From the NCBI RefSeq assembly GCF_014698235.1, contig NZ_JACJSP010000005.1, positions 124,001 through 188,000 on the forward strand: 64,000 nt of DNA, read 5' to 3'. Below the pieces are notes generated by a model. It was not told where the DNA came from, did no database searches, and saw only the letters and a list, made by a program, of their open reading frames with translations. The position numbers and the translations under genes are program-made. The DNA comes from Limnothrix sp. FACHB-406. GTDB lineage: Bacteria > Cyanobacteriota > Cyanobacteriia > CACIAM-69d. Shown here one piece after another: positions 36,004-45,386 of this stretch (within the stretch, counting starts at the first letter, position 1; each line of letters opens with the position of its first letter).

Positions 36004-37659
36004 ATGGCTCCTTTTGCTGACGAAACCCTGCTGTTTGAACCCGCTGAACCGTTGCCCCAGGCCCTGCCCACGGTGTTTGCCTTTCCGAACACCTATTCCG
36101 TCGGCATCACCAGCTTGGGCTATCAGGTGGTCTGGGCGATGTTGGCGGCGCGGCCGGAGTTGGCCGTGGCACGGTTGTTTACGGATGCACGGGAGCCATT
36201 GCCCCGATCGCCCGCCCTGGTGGGGTTTTCCATGTCCTGGGAACTGGATTACGTCAATGTGATGGCGTTGCTGGAGGATTTGGACTTGCCGCTCCATGCG
36301 GTCGATCGCACCGACGAGCACCCGATCGTGTTTGGGGGCGGGCCGGTGCTGACGGCGAATCCCGAACCCTTCGCGGCCTATTTTGACGTGGTGCTGTTGG
36401 GTGATGGGGAAATTTTGATCGATGCCCTGGTGAATAAGCTGCTAGAACAGCGCGATCGCCCCCGGGCCGATCGATTGGAAGCCCTGGCCCAAGTGCCGGG
36501 TCTGTATGTGCCGCAACTGTACGCCGTGGAGTATCACGACCCCACGGGCCCGATCGCCGCCATTCGCCCCCTGAGCGATCGGATTCCCGCCACCGTCAGC
36601 AAGCAAACCTATCGTGGCAACGCCCTTTCGGTGTCCACGGTGGTGACTCCGCGCGCCGCCTGGGAAAACATCTTCATGGTGGAAACGGTGCGCAGTTGCC
36701 CGGAACTGTGCCGGTTTTGCTTAGCCAGCTATCTCACCCTGCCCTTTCGGACGGCGGACTTGGAAGGCTCCTTGCTGCCGGCCATCGATCGGGGACTGCA
36801 AGCCACTAACCGAATCGGCCTGCTCGGCGCTTCGGTGACCCAACATCCTGAATTTGACAGTCTGCTCGATCGCCTGGCCGGAACCGCCTACGAACAGGTG
36901 CGGCTCAGTGTGGCTTCGGTGCGCACCAACACGGTCACGGAAAAGCTGGCCCGCGTTTTGGCCAGCCGCGATTGCAAATCGATCACCGTGGCCGTGGAAA
37001 GCGGTTCGGAAACGGTGCGACAAATCATCAACAAAAAGTTGGCCACCGAAGCGATCGAACAGGCCGCCGTGAACGCCAAAGCGGGCGGCCTCAGCGCCCT
37101 CAAGCTTTATGGCATGGCCGGCATTCCCGGAGAAACCCCCGACGACATCGAAGCCACCGCGGCCATGATGCTGCGGCTCAAAAAAGCTGCCCCGGGCCTG
37201 AAATTAACCCTTGGTTGCAGTACCTTTGTGCCCAAAGCCCACACTCCCTTTCAGTGGTTTGGGGTGAATCGGGATGCGGAAAAGCGATTGAAATTGCTGC
37301 AAAAGCGCCTGCGTTCCAATGGCATTGACTTCCGCCCCGAGAGCTATAACTGGTCAATTATTCAGACGCTGATTTCCCGGGGCGATCGCCGGTTAACCCC
37401 CCTGTTGGAACTGGTGCGAGCCTATGGGGCGGGCGACACGGACAACCCCGATCGGGTATCCCTGGGCAGTTACCGGCGAGCCTTCAAGGAACTGCGCGAT
37501 CGAGTGCCCCCGCTGGATCATTATGTGTTTCGCAACTGGGATTTAGGGGAAGTGCTGCCCTGGGAACATCTCCATGGGCCCTTGCCTGCCGCCACCCTGA
37601 AAAAACACCGAGCGGAAGCCGTGGCCCTAATGCCCGATGCTGCCGTGATTTCGCCGTGA
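36004..37659 (+). CDS. Radical SAM protein with B12-binding-like N-terminal domain
   Basis: The 551-residue product has the N-terminal region YSVGITSLGYQVVWAMLAARPE, where related enzymes place a cobalamin-binding-like domain, then FGGGPVLTANPEPFAAYFDVVLLGDGE. The [4Fe-4S] cluster motif CxxxCxxC is at Cys232, Cys236 and Cys239 (CPELCRFC). Radical SAM core motifs follow, with GLSALKLYGMAGIPGET. This family of uncharacterised Fe-S oxidoreductases is widespread in cyanobacteria; the reaction is unknown. ATG 36004 is the natural start. The stop codon sits inside a GCCGTGATTTC tandem repeat (37642-37685). Confidence 0.87.
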   Translation: MAPFADETLLFEPAEPLPQALPTVFAFPNTYSVGITSLGYQVVWAMLAARPELAVARLFTDAREPLPRSPALVGFSMSWELDYVNVMALLEDLDLPLHAVDRTDEHPIVFGGGPVLTANPEPFAAYFDVVLLGDGEILIDALVNKLLEQRDRPRADRLEALAQVPGLYVPQLYAVEYHDPTGPIAAIRPLSDRIPATVSKQTYRGNALSVSTVVTPRAAWENIFMVETVRSCPELCRFCLASYLTLPFRTADLEGSLLPAIDRGLQATNRIGLLGASVTQHPEFDSLLDRLAGTAYEQVRLSVASVRTNTVTEKLARVLASRDCKSITVAVESGSETVRQIINKKLATEAIEQAAVNAKAGGLSALKLYGMAGIPGETPDDIEATAAMMLRLKKAAPGLKLTLGCSTFVPKAHTPFQWFGVNRDAEKRLKLLQKRLRSNGIDFRPESYNWSIIQTLISRGDRRLTPLLELVRAYGAGDTDNPDRVSLGSYRRAFKELRDRVPPLDHYVFRNWDLGEVLPWEHLHGPLPAATLKKHRAEAVALMPDAAVISP

Positions 37660-37685
37660 TTTCGCCGTGATTTCGCCGTGATCGT
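37642..37685. repeat. 11-bp tandem repeat spanning a stop codon
   Basis: GCCGTGATTTC is repeated three times exactly (37642-37674), then GCCGTGATCGT. The first copy encodes the C-terminal Ala-Val-Ile-Ser of the radical SAM protein and the second supplies its TGA. Slippage here could alter the protein's tail. Confidence 0.9.
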
Positions 37686-37850
37686 CCTTGCCTGGATTTT
37701 GTTTGGACTAGCGATCAATCAGCGATGGGATCACGACTCCCTTGCTGCTTCGTTGCCGAACATTGCGGGTTGTTGATTTTCCGTTACCGGGAGCGATCGC
37801 CCATGAAACAATAAAAACCGCACGTCAATGCTCAACGCCCGCCTGTTGCC

Positions 37851-39074
37851 ATGACCCTCGCCTCATCACCCTCCGAATCCGGTCAAGCACCCCTCGGCCA
37901 CAAAAAAGCTCGCGCCCTCAAGCCCGGTAGCCGTCGCCCCGCCAAGGATTTGTGCAGTGAATGCGGTCTGTGCGACACCTACTATGTGCATTACGTCAAA
38001 GAGGCCTGCGCCTTCATTAATCAACAGATTGCCGAGCTGGAAACCCAGGCCCACGGCCGCAGCCGCAATCTGGAAGTCGAAGATGACATCTACTTCGGCG
38101 TGCATCAGGAAATGATGGCCGCGCGCAAAACCGAGCCGATCGAGGGGGCCCAATGGACCGGCATCGTTAGCTCGATCGCGATCGCCATGCTCACCAGCGG
38201 CAAAGTGGAAGGGGTCGTCTGTGTGCAAAACACCCCGGAAGACCGCTTCCAACCCCAACCGGTGATTGCCACCACCCCCGAAGAAATCTTGGCTGCCCGG
38301 GTGAACAAACCCACCCTTTCGCCCAACCTGTCTGTTTTGGAACAGATTGAACAATCGGGCATGAAGCGGTTGTTGGTGATTGGGGTGGGCTGCCAAATCC
38401 AAGCCCTGCGAGCTGTCCAAGACAAGCTAGGCCTCGAAAAGCTCTATGTGCTCGGCACGCCCTGCGTGGACAACGTGACCCGGGCCGGCCTGCAAAAATT
38501 CCTCGACACCACCAGCCGATCGCCCGACACCGTGGTCTATTACGAGTTCATGCAGGATTTCCGGGTGCATTTCAAGCACGAAGACGGTTCCACGGAAACA
38601 GTGCCCTTTTTTGGCCTGAAAACCGATCAATTAAAGGACGTGTTTGCCCCCTCCTGCATGACCTGTTTTGATTACGTCAACTCCCTCGCGGATTTGGTGG
38701 TGGGCTATATGGGTGCGCCCTTTGGTTGGCAGTGGCTGGTGGTGCGCAATGAAACGGGCCGCGAACTGTTGGAAATGGTGCGCGACCAAATCGAAACCCA
38801 ACCGGTGATGTCCCAAGGGGAGCGTCGAGCCGCCGTCCAAAACAGCATTCCCGCCTACGACAAAGGGGTCACGATTCCCATGTGGGCGGCTAAGTTGATG
38901 GGTTTGGTGATCGAGCGGGTGGGGCCCAAGGGTCTGGAATATGCTCGTTTCTCGATCGACTCCCACTTCACGCGCAACTATCTCTATGTCAAGCGCCACT
39001 ACCCTGAAAAGCTAGCGGAGCATGTGCCCGCCTATGCCCAAAAAATTGTGGAGCAATACCAATTACCGGACTAG
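37851..39074 (+). CDS. bciB: Ferredoxin-type 3,8-divinyl chlorophyllide reductase, BciB
   Basis: This enzyme reduces the 8-vinyl group of divinyl chlorophyllide in chlorophyll synthesis, using ferredoxin. The Fe-S cysteines start with Cys35, Cys38 and Cys41 (DLCSECGLC), then GVGCQIQALRAV, LGTPCVDNVTRAGL and PSCMTCFDYVNSLADLVVGYMG, as in the F420-hydrogenase beta-subunit superfamily. The 407-residue length fits. Cyanobacterial homologues of Slr1923 carry out this step; the related 7-hydroxymethyl chlorophyll a reductase is of plants. ATG 37851 begins a short flexible leader. Confidence 0.92.
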   Translation: MTLASSPSESGQAPLGHKKARALKPGSRRPAKDLCSECGLCDTYYVHYVKEACAFINQQIAELETQAHGRSRNLEVEDDIYFGVHQEMMAARKTEPIEGAQWTGIVSSIAIAMLTSGKVEGVVCVQNTPEDRFQPQPVIATTPEEILAARVNKPTLSPNLSVLEQIEQSGMKRLLVIGVGCQIQALRAVQDKLGLEKLYVLGTPCVDNVTRAGLQKFLDTTSRSPDTVVYYEFMQDFRVHFKHEDGSTETVPFFGLKTDQLKDVFAPSCMTCFDYVNSLADLVVGYMGAPFGWQWLVVRNETGRELLEMVRDQIETQPVMSQGERRAAVQNSIPAYDKGVTIPMWAAKLMGLVIERVGPKGLEYARFSIDSHFTRNYLYVKRHYPEKLAEHVPAYAQKIVEQYQLPD

Positions 39075-39137
39075 AACCGATCGTCGGATAGTTTGAAATC
39101 CTGATTCCACCCTGACACGATCGCGAGAACAAGGAAC

Positions 39138-39641
39138 CTAAGAGCCGGTGCGCAAATTTTTATCCAACTTGGGGGATGGAGACGGCGAACCCGTGGGTTT
39201 CTGGGTTGTGGGTAGTTCTGCTTCGATGCGGTGGATCGATCGCCTGAACCAGCGCCACTTGGGAGCCACCAACACCCGATAGCGATTGCCCACCTTCAGC
39301 CGATCGAACGGGGTTTCGAGCGGTAGCCAATCCCCACGCTTGGGCCCCTCAACCCAAAGCTTTTCGCCCGTCTCGATCGTCACCCGATATCGATATCGGT
39401 ATTCAGTCACCCGGCGCGATCGCTTCACGGTTTTGCCGTTTTCTTCAACGGTTTCCTGCTTCGAGGTGCGATACCGCTTCAGTAAGCGTTCTTTGGCCAC
39501 CACGGCGATCGGGATGGTTTCCCCGGCCAGCGTGAAATAGCTGAACTGCAACCCCCCCAGCAGCACACTGAGCAGGATAAGCGCGATCATGCCGCGCCCA
39601 TATTTGCGAATGAAGGGATGGTCGGTCAGCCAGGCAATCAT
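39138..39641 (-). CDS. Membrane-anchored hypothetical protein, DUF3592-like
   Basis: The 167-residue product has one transmembrane helix (~17-38, GMIALILLSVLLGGLQFSYF) and a soluble part of short beta strands (REYRYRYRVTIETGEKLWVEGPKRGDW, in a slightly different order), of the kind seen in DUF3592 proteins. The tail (PTTQKPTGSPSPSPK) is unstructured. Function is unknown; it is unlikely to be an enzyme. ATG 39641 is the first in frame. It is 29 bp downstream of the sugar permease on the same strand and may be co-transcribed. Confidence 0.7.
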   Translation of the reverse strand: MIAWLTDHPFIRKYGRGMIALILLSVLLGGLQFSYFTLAGETIPIAVVAKERLLKRYRTSKQETVEENGKTVKRSRRVTEYRYRYRVTIETGEKLWVEGPKRGDWLPLETPFDRLKVGNRYRVLVAPKWRWFRRSIHRIEAELPTTQKPTGSPSPSPKLDKNLRTGS

Positions 39642-39669
39642 GGTTAATCCCAGAGTGAGGGGGACTGGC

Positions 39670-40578
39670 TCAGGGGTTGGTGGGTGCTTGGTTCGGAATC
39701 AACAGCCGCAGGGTTGAAAAGCCCAAAACCAGCAGGAATAACACTAGCCCGATCGCGCAGGCATAGCTCATTTCTAGGTTTTCAAAGGCCTGTTCATAGA
39801 GGTAATAGACCACGGTTTTGGAGCTGCTGCGGGGGCCGCCTTGGGTCATGATGAACACTTCTTCAAAGACCTTGGTGGCGGAAATGGCGGAAATGGTGGC
39901 CACCAACAGCCAGTAAGGGCGCATCAACGGAACCGTAATATCCCAATGTTTGCGCCAACCATCGGAGCCATCGAGGGCGGCAGCTTCGTAAAGGTCGGCG
40001 GGAATGGCTTGCAGTCCGGCTAAATAAACCACCATGTAATAGCCGAGGCCTTTCCAGACCGTGACGGCCATCACGCTCCAAAGGGCCCATTGGGGACTGG
40101 TCAGCCAGGGAATGGGACGAGAAACAAGGCCAAGTCCGGTGAGCAGTTGGTTCAGCAGGCCATTTTCCGCATACATCCAATTCCAGGCAATGCCGGCCAC
40201 CACGCTCGACACAATCACGGGCACATAATAGGCGGCGCGAAACCAACGGATCCCCGCTAGTTTTTGGTTCACCAAAATCGCCAAACCCAAGGGGGCGATC
40301 GTCAGGATGGGGACGACGGTTAATAGGTAAACGATCGTTTGGCCCAGGGTTTTCCAAAACAGCCGATCGCCCCACAGGCGCAGGAAGTTGGCCCCGCCCA
40401 CCCAGCGCGGCGCTTCGGTCAGGTCGTAGTCATAGCGCGTGAAGCTGAGGTAAAAGGCTTGCAGGGCCGGGTAGAAGGTGGTGATGGTCAAGACGACCAA
40501 GGCCGGCAGCAGGAATAGATAGGGCGTGAGCAGGGCCCATTGGCGATCGTTCAGGGATTTTCGGGGTAACTGGAACAT
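39670..40578 (-). CDS. Sugar ABC transporter permease (MalF/UgpA type)
   Basis: This inner-membrane subunit of a carbohydrate importer has six transmembrane segments and the EAA motif EAAALDGSDGWRKHWDITVPLMRPYW near the C-terminus, together with FYPALQAFYLSFTRYDYD near the N-terminus. A second permease, a binding protein and an ATPase would be needed, but none is next to it; their genes are presumably elsewhere. ATG 40578 is preferred to a TTG at 40584. In cyanobacteria such permeases serve glucosylglycerol, trehalose or sucrose uptake; which one applies cannot be said. Confidence 0.88.
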   Translation of the reverse strand: MFQLPRKSLNDRQWALLTPYLFLLPALVVLTITTFYPALQAFYLSFTRYDYDLTEAPRWVGGANFLRLWGDRLFWKTLGQTIVYLLTVVPILTIAPLGLAILVNQKLAGIRWFRAAYYVPVIVSSVVAGIAWNWMYAENGLLNQLLTGLGLVSRPIPWLTSPQWALWSVMAVTVWKGLGYYMVVYLAGLQAIPADLYEAAALDGSDGWRKHWDITVPLMRPYWLLVATISAISATKVFEEVFIMTQGGPRSSSKTVVYYLYEQAFENLEMSYACAIGLVLFLLVLGFSTLRLLIPNQAPTNP

Positions 40579-40719
40579 GGGCAAGGTTCCCAGTGTGTGG
40601 ACTGTTGAATTGAACTGAATTGAACTTCTAACTTTTCGTTTCTGCCAACTGCTTGCCTTTTGCTTTTTACCTTTTACCCTTTGCTTTTTACTTTTTACCT
40701 TGTGTTCTTCGCTTGTTAA

Positions 40720-41865
40720 CTAACGCACCAAAGGCGATCGCTTCCGTTTCAAAATTTCCCCATAGAGGGCTTCGAGTTGGTTGAGGTTGCGATCGAGGGT
40801 GTAGCGTTCCAAAACACGCTCCCGGGCCCGCTGGCCCAGCAAGGCGGTGATTTCCTCATGTTCTGCCAGCATGGGCAGCAAGGTTCGCAATTGTCCATAG
40901 ACTTTTTGCGGATTGAGGCGAATTCCGGCTCCCTGTTCGATCGCCTCGCCATCGGCCCCCACCTCCGTGGCCAGGCAAGCAACCCCGCAGGCCATCGCCT
41001 CCAACAACGAGAGGGACAACCCTTCCACTAACGAGGGCAGCACAAACACATCGGCGGCCCGCAAGATGTCGATCCGGCGACTTTCGTTAGCCACATAGCC
41101 CATCCATTCCACCCCATGCTCGGGGCCGTAGAACGTTTGGAGGGAGGCTTTCAGGGGGCCGCTGCCAACGATCGCCAGTTTGCAATGGCTGGGCATTTTC
41201 GCTTTTTTCCAAGCCTTCAGCAGGGGTTCAACGTTTTTCTCTTGCGCCAGACGGCCCACATAAACAAACAGGCGATCGCACCCCAATTCCCGTTTCACAG
41301 GCGAGGGTCCGGGGGCATATTTGAGCACATCAACCCCGTTGGGAATCACCGCCACTCGATCGCCCTCAACCCCCAGCTTAATCAGCATGTCGCGCTGAAT
41401 TTGGGAGAAAACGATCGTGCAGTCATAACTGGCTAAAAAGGGTGCATAGAGTTGATAGGTTAATTGCTGAGTGCCGGAGGTGAAATTACGCAGTTTTTGA
41501 TCGAAAGCAGGATGAAAGGTGGAAATTAGCGGCAACTGTAATTCGTCGCAAATTTCTGGCAACACAAAATCCAACGGCGAAAGGGTCAAGGATGCATGGA
41601 GCAAATGGGGACGCAACCGGCTGAGAGATTGCGTCAAAACTTTGCTGGCCCCAAAGGTGGGCAACGTATAAATTTGGGATTTATAGAGATAGGGAAGCGG
41701 GACTTCTTTCACATCCCGCTGCGCTTCGTCTTCGGTTTCTTCTTCTTGGGCAAAGTGTAAAAAGCTCACCTCATGGCCCCGATCGCGTAATGCGTTCGTG
41801 ATCTCTCGGCTGTAGGTGACGTTGCCGCAAAATGGAGATCGTTTACCCAACCAAGCGACGTGCAT
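40720..41865 (-). CDS. GT4 glycosyltransferase
   Basis: This retaining glycosyltransferase has the N-terminal pattern WLGKRSPFCGNVTYSREITNALRDRGHEV and the C-terminal GT4 motif PSLVEGLSLSLLEAMACGVACLATEVG, including E-x7-E. VAVIPNGVDVLKYAPG is the typical inter-domain linker. The 381 residues span a complete two-domain enzyme. Substrates are unknown; cell-surface or sulfolipid/glucolipid-like roles would be speculation. The upstream gap holds a long 14-bp repeat array, so its promoter lies beside or inside the array. Confidence 0.88.
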   Translation of the reverse strand: MHVAWLGKRSPFCGNVTYSREITNALRDRGHEVSFLHFAQEEETEDEAQRDVKEVPLPYLYKSQIYTLPTFGASKVLTQSLSRLRPHLLHASLTLSPLDFVLPEICDELQLPLISTFHPAFDQKLRNFTSGTQQLTYQLYAPFLASYDCTIVFSQIQRDMLIKLGVEGDRVAVIPNGVDVLKYAPGPSPVKRELGCDRLFVYVGRLAQEKNVEPLLKAWKKAKMPSHCKLAIVGSGPLKASLQTFYGPEHGVEWMGYVANESRRIDILRAADVFVLPSLVEGLSLSLLEAMACGVACLATEVGADGEAIEQGAGIRLNPQKVYGQLRTLLPMLAEHEEITALLGQRARERVLERYTLDRNLNQLEALYGEILKRKRSPLVR

Positions 41866-41938
41866 GGAATCCGAAAACCTGAATTAGCGAGAATGATTGG
41901 GCTAATGAATTGGTGAATTCACCCAATCAAGAGGAACT

Positions 41939-42148
41939 CAACAACGGAAATTTAACAGCAGAGATTTAAAAACAAGAATTCAACAACAAGAATTCAGTAA
42001 CACAAGTTCAACAACACAAACTCGGCAGCAGAAATTCAGCAACGGAAATTTAACAACGCAAACTCAGCAACACAAACTCAGCAACACAAACTCAGCAACA
42101 CAAACTCAGCAACACAAACTCAGCAACACAAATTCAAAAACAAGATGC
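41939..42148. repeat. 14-bp tandem array, 15 units
   Basis: Fifteen consecutive 14-bp units run from 41939 to 42148 without a break in phase. Units at 42065-42120 are identical (CAGCAACACAAACT) and those toward 41939 are progressively diverged (CAACAACGGAAATT, TAACAGCAGAGATT, CAACAACAAGAATT). The gradient suggests growth at the right end. The period is not a multiple of three and it lies between the 3' end of the MFS gene and the 5' end of the glycosyltransferase gene, so it is non-coding. Confidence 0.95.
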
Positions 42149-42163
42149 ATACCGGGAGAATGC

Positions 42164-43672
42164 TTAGGTCGATCGCGGCAAACTCGTAACGGAAATATAC
42201 CAGGTTGCTACGCCGCCTGCGATTGCCAAAACGGCCAACAACAGCAGCACCGCAGGCAACCCCCAATAGGCTTCGGCCACGCTGGAGAGGGCTAGGGGCA
42301 AACTGAGGGCCACGTTCACGGCGTTGTTTTGTAAGCCAAAGACTTTGCCGCGCATTTCTTCGGGGGTTTCGTGCTGGATGGTGGTTTGCATGGGGATGCC
42401 CACGAAGGCGGCGGCGGCTCCCAAACAGACGATCGCGGTCACTGCGCCCCAGAGGTGGGTGGTGGTGCTGGCGAGGGCCACGAGGGCCGCTCCCATGCCA
42501 AAGGAACCAAAGAGGGCCGATCGGGTGTAGGGCCAGCGGCTGCCAAATTGACCCAGCAGCAAGGCTCCCACCCCCAAGCCCGCACTCCCAGCCGCCAACA
42601 GCAACCCAAATTGGGAGGCTTTGATGTTGGGGATCACTTCCGCCATCCGCACGGCCAAAACCGCCAGGGCCGCGAAGATCGAAAACAGGATCGTGAGTTG
42701 AATCAGGGCGTTGCGGATCACGGGGCGATCGAGCAGATAGCGAAACCCGTCGCGCAAATCTTCCAGGACGTGGGGACGTTCGATCGTGTGGTCTTCGGGA
42801 GCTTCGCCGGTTTTCATCCACAGCAGCAGAGCGCCCGCGATCGCGTAGCTGCCACCGATCAACAGTTCTTGGCCTAGGTTTTCCCCCAGCCCCCAACGGG
42901 CAACCAGATGATTGGCCAGAGCCAGCAGCGGTTCCCCCACGGCAAACCCGACGATCGTGGAGGCCATCATGGTGGTGGTGTAGAGGGAGTTGGCCGACAG
43001 CAGGTGTTGCGGCGGCACGATCAGGGGAATGGTGGCTTGCTCGGCGGGGGCAAAGTATTGGGTGAGGGTGGAAACGCAAAAGGTCATGGCCAACAGGGCC
43101 CCAAAGCCGATCGGGATGCCCATCACCTCCGGGCCGTCAGCCGTCAGGGCCAACACCACCGGCAAGGCCAACACCAACAGCCCGCGCACCACATTGGTGA
43201 CCACCAGCACGGTTTGTTTTTGCCATCGATCGACATAAATTCCCGCCAGGGAACCGAACAACACCGCCGGAATGGTGAAGGCGATCGTGATGGCGGAAAC
43301 CCAGCCGCTGATGGTTTGGCCGGGTTCTTGGAACCGGGCAGCCACGATCGCGATCGCCATGATCAGATAAACCTTATCCGCCAGTTGCGAAAACACCTGC
43401 CCACTCCACAGGGCCAGGAAGTTGCGGTTTTTCAGCACCGGCAAGAATCCCGTTTCTTCGGGATCGGCGGGGGCGGGTTCGAGTCCTTTTTCCTTGGCCA
43501 GGCGAGCTGCCTCGATCGCTGCCTGGTCATGGCCCGCCCCATGCAGCACCAGTTCAGCCAACTCGTCCACCTCTTCCGTAAGCCGTTTTTTCAGGGGCAA
43601 CGGTTGGGGGGCCGGCTGGCTCTTGTGCAGTTCCGCTGGGGGCGTGTCGGGTTGGGACGAAGTGGGGGACAT
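42164..43672 (-). CDS. Major facilitator superfamily transporter
   Basis: This 502-residue, 12-helix secondary transporter has a ~75-residue cytosolic N-terminal extension (MSPTSSQPDTPPAELHK, then a charged helix with LTEEVDELAELVLHG). The first helix starts at NRNFLALWSGQVFSQLADKVYLIMA, followed by the loop-2/3 motif YVDRWQKQTVLVVTN. It resembles MFS_3-type exporters (MefE/enterobactin-exporter-like); the substrate is unknown. ATG 43672 is chosen; a longer in-frame form to 43717 adds low-complexity residues. It is close to recO on the same strand, but with a 74-bp gap. Confidence 0.88.
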   Translation of the reverse strand: MSPTSSQPDTPPAELHKSQPAPQPLPLKKRLTEEVDELAELVLHGAGHDQAAIEAARLAKEKGLEPAPADPEETGFLPVLKNRNFLALWSGQVFSQLADKVYLIMAIAIVAARFQEPGQTISGWVSAITIAFTIPAVLFGSLAGIYVDRWQKQTVLVVTNVVRGLLVLALPVVLALTADGPEVMGIPIGFGALLAMTFCVSTLTQYFAPAEQATIPLIVPPQHLLSANSLYTTTMMASTIVGFAVGEPLLALANHLVARWGLGENLGQELLIGGSYAIAGALLLWMKTGEAPEDHTIERPHVLEDLRDGFRYLLDRPVIRNALIQLTILFSIFAALAVLAVRMAEVIPNIKASQFGLLLAAGSAGLGVGALLLGQFGSRWPYTRSALFGSFGMGAALVALASTTTHLWGAVTAIVCLGAAAAFVGIPMQTTIQHETPEEMRGKVFGLQNNAVNVALSLPLALSSVAEAYWGLPAVLLLLAVLAIAGGVATWYISVTSLPRST

Positions 43673-43746
43673 GGGCGATCGGGGAAAAGATGGCAAGCGA
43701 TGGAATCGAGTCGGCAACGGGCCCTAAACCGGTGGTTTGTGGAGAG

Positions 43747-44649
43747 TTACACCAAAGCAGGCGGGGCCAGGGCCGTGTTCAGGTAGGTTTCCAGGGATTT
43801 GGCCGATCGAATCCCCTGTCCAAAATGATATTGGGCATAGTGCCGTAACAGACGCTCCAGCCGCTGCCAATGGCGCAGGGGATCGGCCAAGGTTACCCGA
43901 TCGCCCGGTGGTGACGCTGCAAATAAATCATTCAGGCTTTGCCACTCGGTGGCCGTTAAGCGCAAGGGCGAAAACTTGACCGAGACTCCCGAACTGGGCA
44001 GCACTCGTGTGGGTTGCCGCGCCGCCAACCAGGCCATCGCCTCGGGATTGTCCAGGGCTGCCAGGTCGATCGCCCCGCCCGCAGCGGCACTGAATCCCAC
44101 CCGCCAATGGGGATCTGTCCAATCGGGGGCGATCGGGCGTTCCGTTAGATTGCATTGACCCAACTGCGGAGCCACCCCCGCCACCGCCAACAGGCGACCA
44201 ATCCCGGCGCAGAGGATTGGCAACAACTGACCCAAGGCCACCACCCGATCGCTCGGTAAAGGCAGCGCCTCCAATGCATGAAGATCCTCATTCAGGGTGG
44301 TGAACAGATCCGGTTGGGGATGGCCATCCAATGCCTGAGCCAAGGCCAACTCGGCCCAATATTGAGCCGTCATCAGCTTCCCCAAATCCCTTGTTAGGCC
44401 CGCATAGGCCGTGATCGATTGGGCCTGGGTAATGCGATCGAGATTGCGCCCTCGGCCCACCAACAGCTCATTCACCACAAACAAATTACTGCGGCCCCCA
44501 ATTTTCGATTTTGGCTTGCGTGCGCCGGGGGCCACCGCCCGAATTAACCCAAATTCCAAGGTCAAAATTGTGAGCAACAGATCCGACTCCCCCAAAGGCA
44601 CGCCCTTGAGGTTAATGCCCGTCGCCTGGTAGGTGCGGGAATGGTTCAT
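43747..44649 (-). CDS. recO: DNA repair protein RecO
   Basis: RecO helps load RecA at single-strand gaps in the RecFOR pathway. The N-terminal OB-fold ([25 protein letters not shown], then [19 protein letters not shown]) and the following helical domain, including [17 protein letters not shown], are typical. The Cys zinc-finger seen in some RecO proteins is not obvious; a single Cys lies at GQCNLTERP. Length (300 residues) is normal for cyanobacteria. Its ATG overlaps the deoC stop (ATGA), so the two are translationally coupled. Confidence 0.9.
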   Translation of the reverse strand: MNHSRTYQATGINLKGVPLGESDLLLTILTLEFGLIRAVAPGARKPKSKIGGRSNLFVVNELLVGRGRNLDRITQAQSITAYAGLTRDLGKLMTAQYWAELALAQALDGHPQPDLFTTLNEDLHALEALPLPSDRVVALGQLLPILCAGIGRLLAVAGVAPQLGQCNLTERPIAPDWTDPHWRVGFSAAAGGAIDLAALDNPEAMAWLAARQPTRVLPSSGVSVKFSPLRLTATEWQSLNDLFAASPPGDRVTLADPLRHWQRLERLLRHYAQYHFGQGIRSAKSLETYLNTALAPPALV

Positions 44650-45383
44650 GCGGTGGGCGGCTCCTCCGTTTCAGCAGCCCAACCGGCCGAGCGATCGCGT
44701 CGCAAGAACTCCACCCCGCGTGATGTGCCCAAACGAGTGGCCCCGGCTTCAATCAGGGCGATCGCCTGATCCGTGGTGTGGATGCCGCCGGCCGCCTTGA
44801 TCCCAATCCGGCCCCGGGTCCAATCCTTCAGCAACCGCACATCCTCGATCGACACGCCCCCATTCCAGCCCGTGTGGGTTTTCAGGAATGCCGCCCCCGC
44901 ATCCATGGCAATTTCCACCGCCAATTGTCGCTCTGCCGACTCCAGCAGCGACCACTCCAAAATTACCTTCACCAACGCGCTGGCGCTGGCCATCTCCACA
45001 ATTTCCGCAATTTCCCGATGCACCGCGTCGGCCGCACCGGCCTTCAGCCAACCCAAATTCAGCATCACCTCCAACTCCCGCGCCCCCTGCTCCAGGGCTT
45101 CTTCCGCCTCTGTGCATTTGGTTCGGGTGGTGGTGGCTCCGGATGGAAACCCGATCGGGCAAATCACCACCGGTCGCCGATTGTGCAACAACGACACCGC
45201 CTGGCGCACGTGGGTGGGCATCACACAAACGCCCGCAAAACCGAAGCGATCGGCCTCTGCGCACCACTGCTCCACATGCTGCGGCCCCGCCGCCGGGTGC
45301 AACAGCGCATGGTCAATGTGTTGGGCCAGGTCAATGGTTTCAGCCAGACGCTGATTCGTCTGTTCGTCAAAAGCGAGGGTCAT
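44646..45383 (-). CDS. deoC: Deoxyribose-phosphate aldolase
   Basis: The aldolase splits 2-deoxyribose 5-phosphate into glyceraldehyde 3-phosphate and acetaldehyde. The Schiff-base Lys region reads [13 protein letters not shown] and the second key Lys lies in IGIKAAGGI; both are present. The usual acidic residue in the VDVVIN-like strand is Glu here (ELEVMLN) rather than Asp. ATG 45383 is chosen; TTG 45386 is also possible. The 245-residue length is normal. It overlaps recO by the ATGA arrangement, a salvage/repair pairing found in other cyanobacteria. Confidence 0.88.
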   Translation of the reverse strand: MTLAFDEQTNQRLAETIDLAQHIDHALLHPAAGPQHVEQWCAEADRFGFAGVCVMPTHVRQAVSLLHNRRPVVICPIGFPSGATTTRTKCTEAEEALEQGARELEVMLNLGWLKAGAADAVHREIAEIVEMASASALVKVILEWSLLESAERQLAVEIAMDAGAAFLKTHTGWNGGVSIEDVRLLKDWTRGRIGIKAAGGIHTTDQAIALIEAGATRLGTSRGVEFLRRDRSAGWAAETEEPPTA

Positions 45384-45386
45384 CAA

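Noticed and set aside
42120-43079. A 319-residue frame overlapping the MFS gene on the same strand
   Set aside because: It is the shifted frame of the MFS gene, Arg/Pro/Gly-rich, and runs into the 14-bp array.
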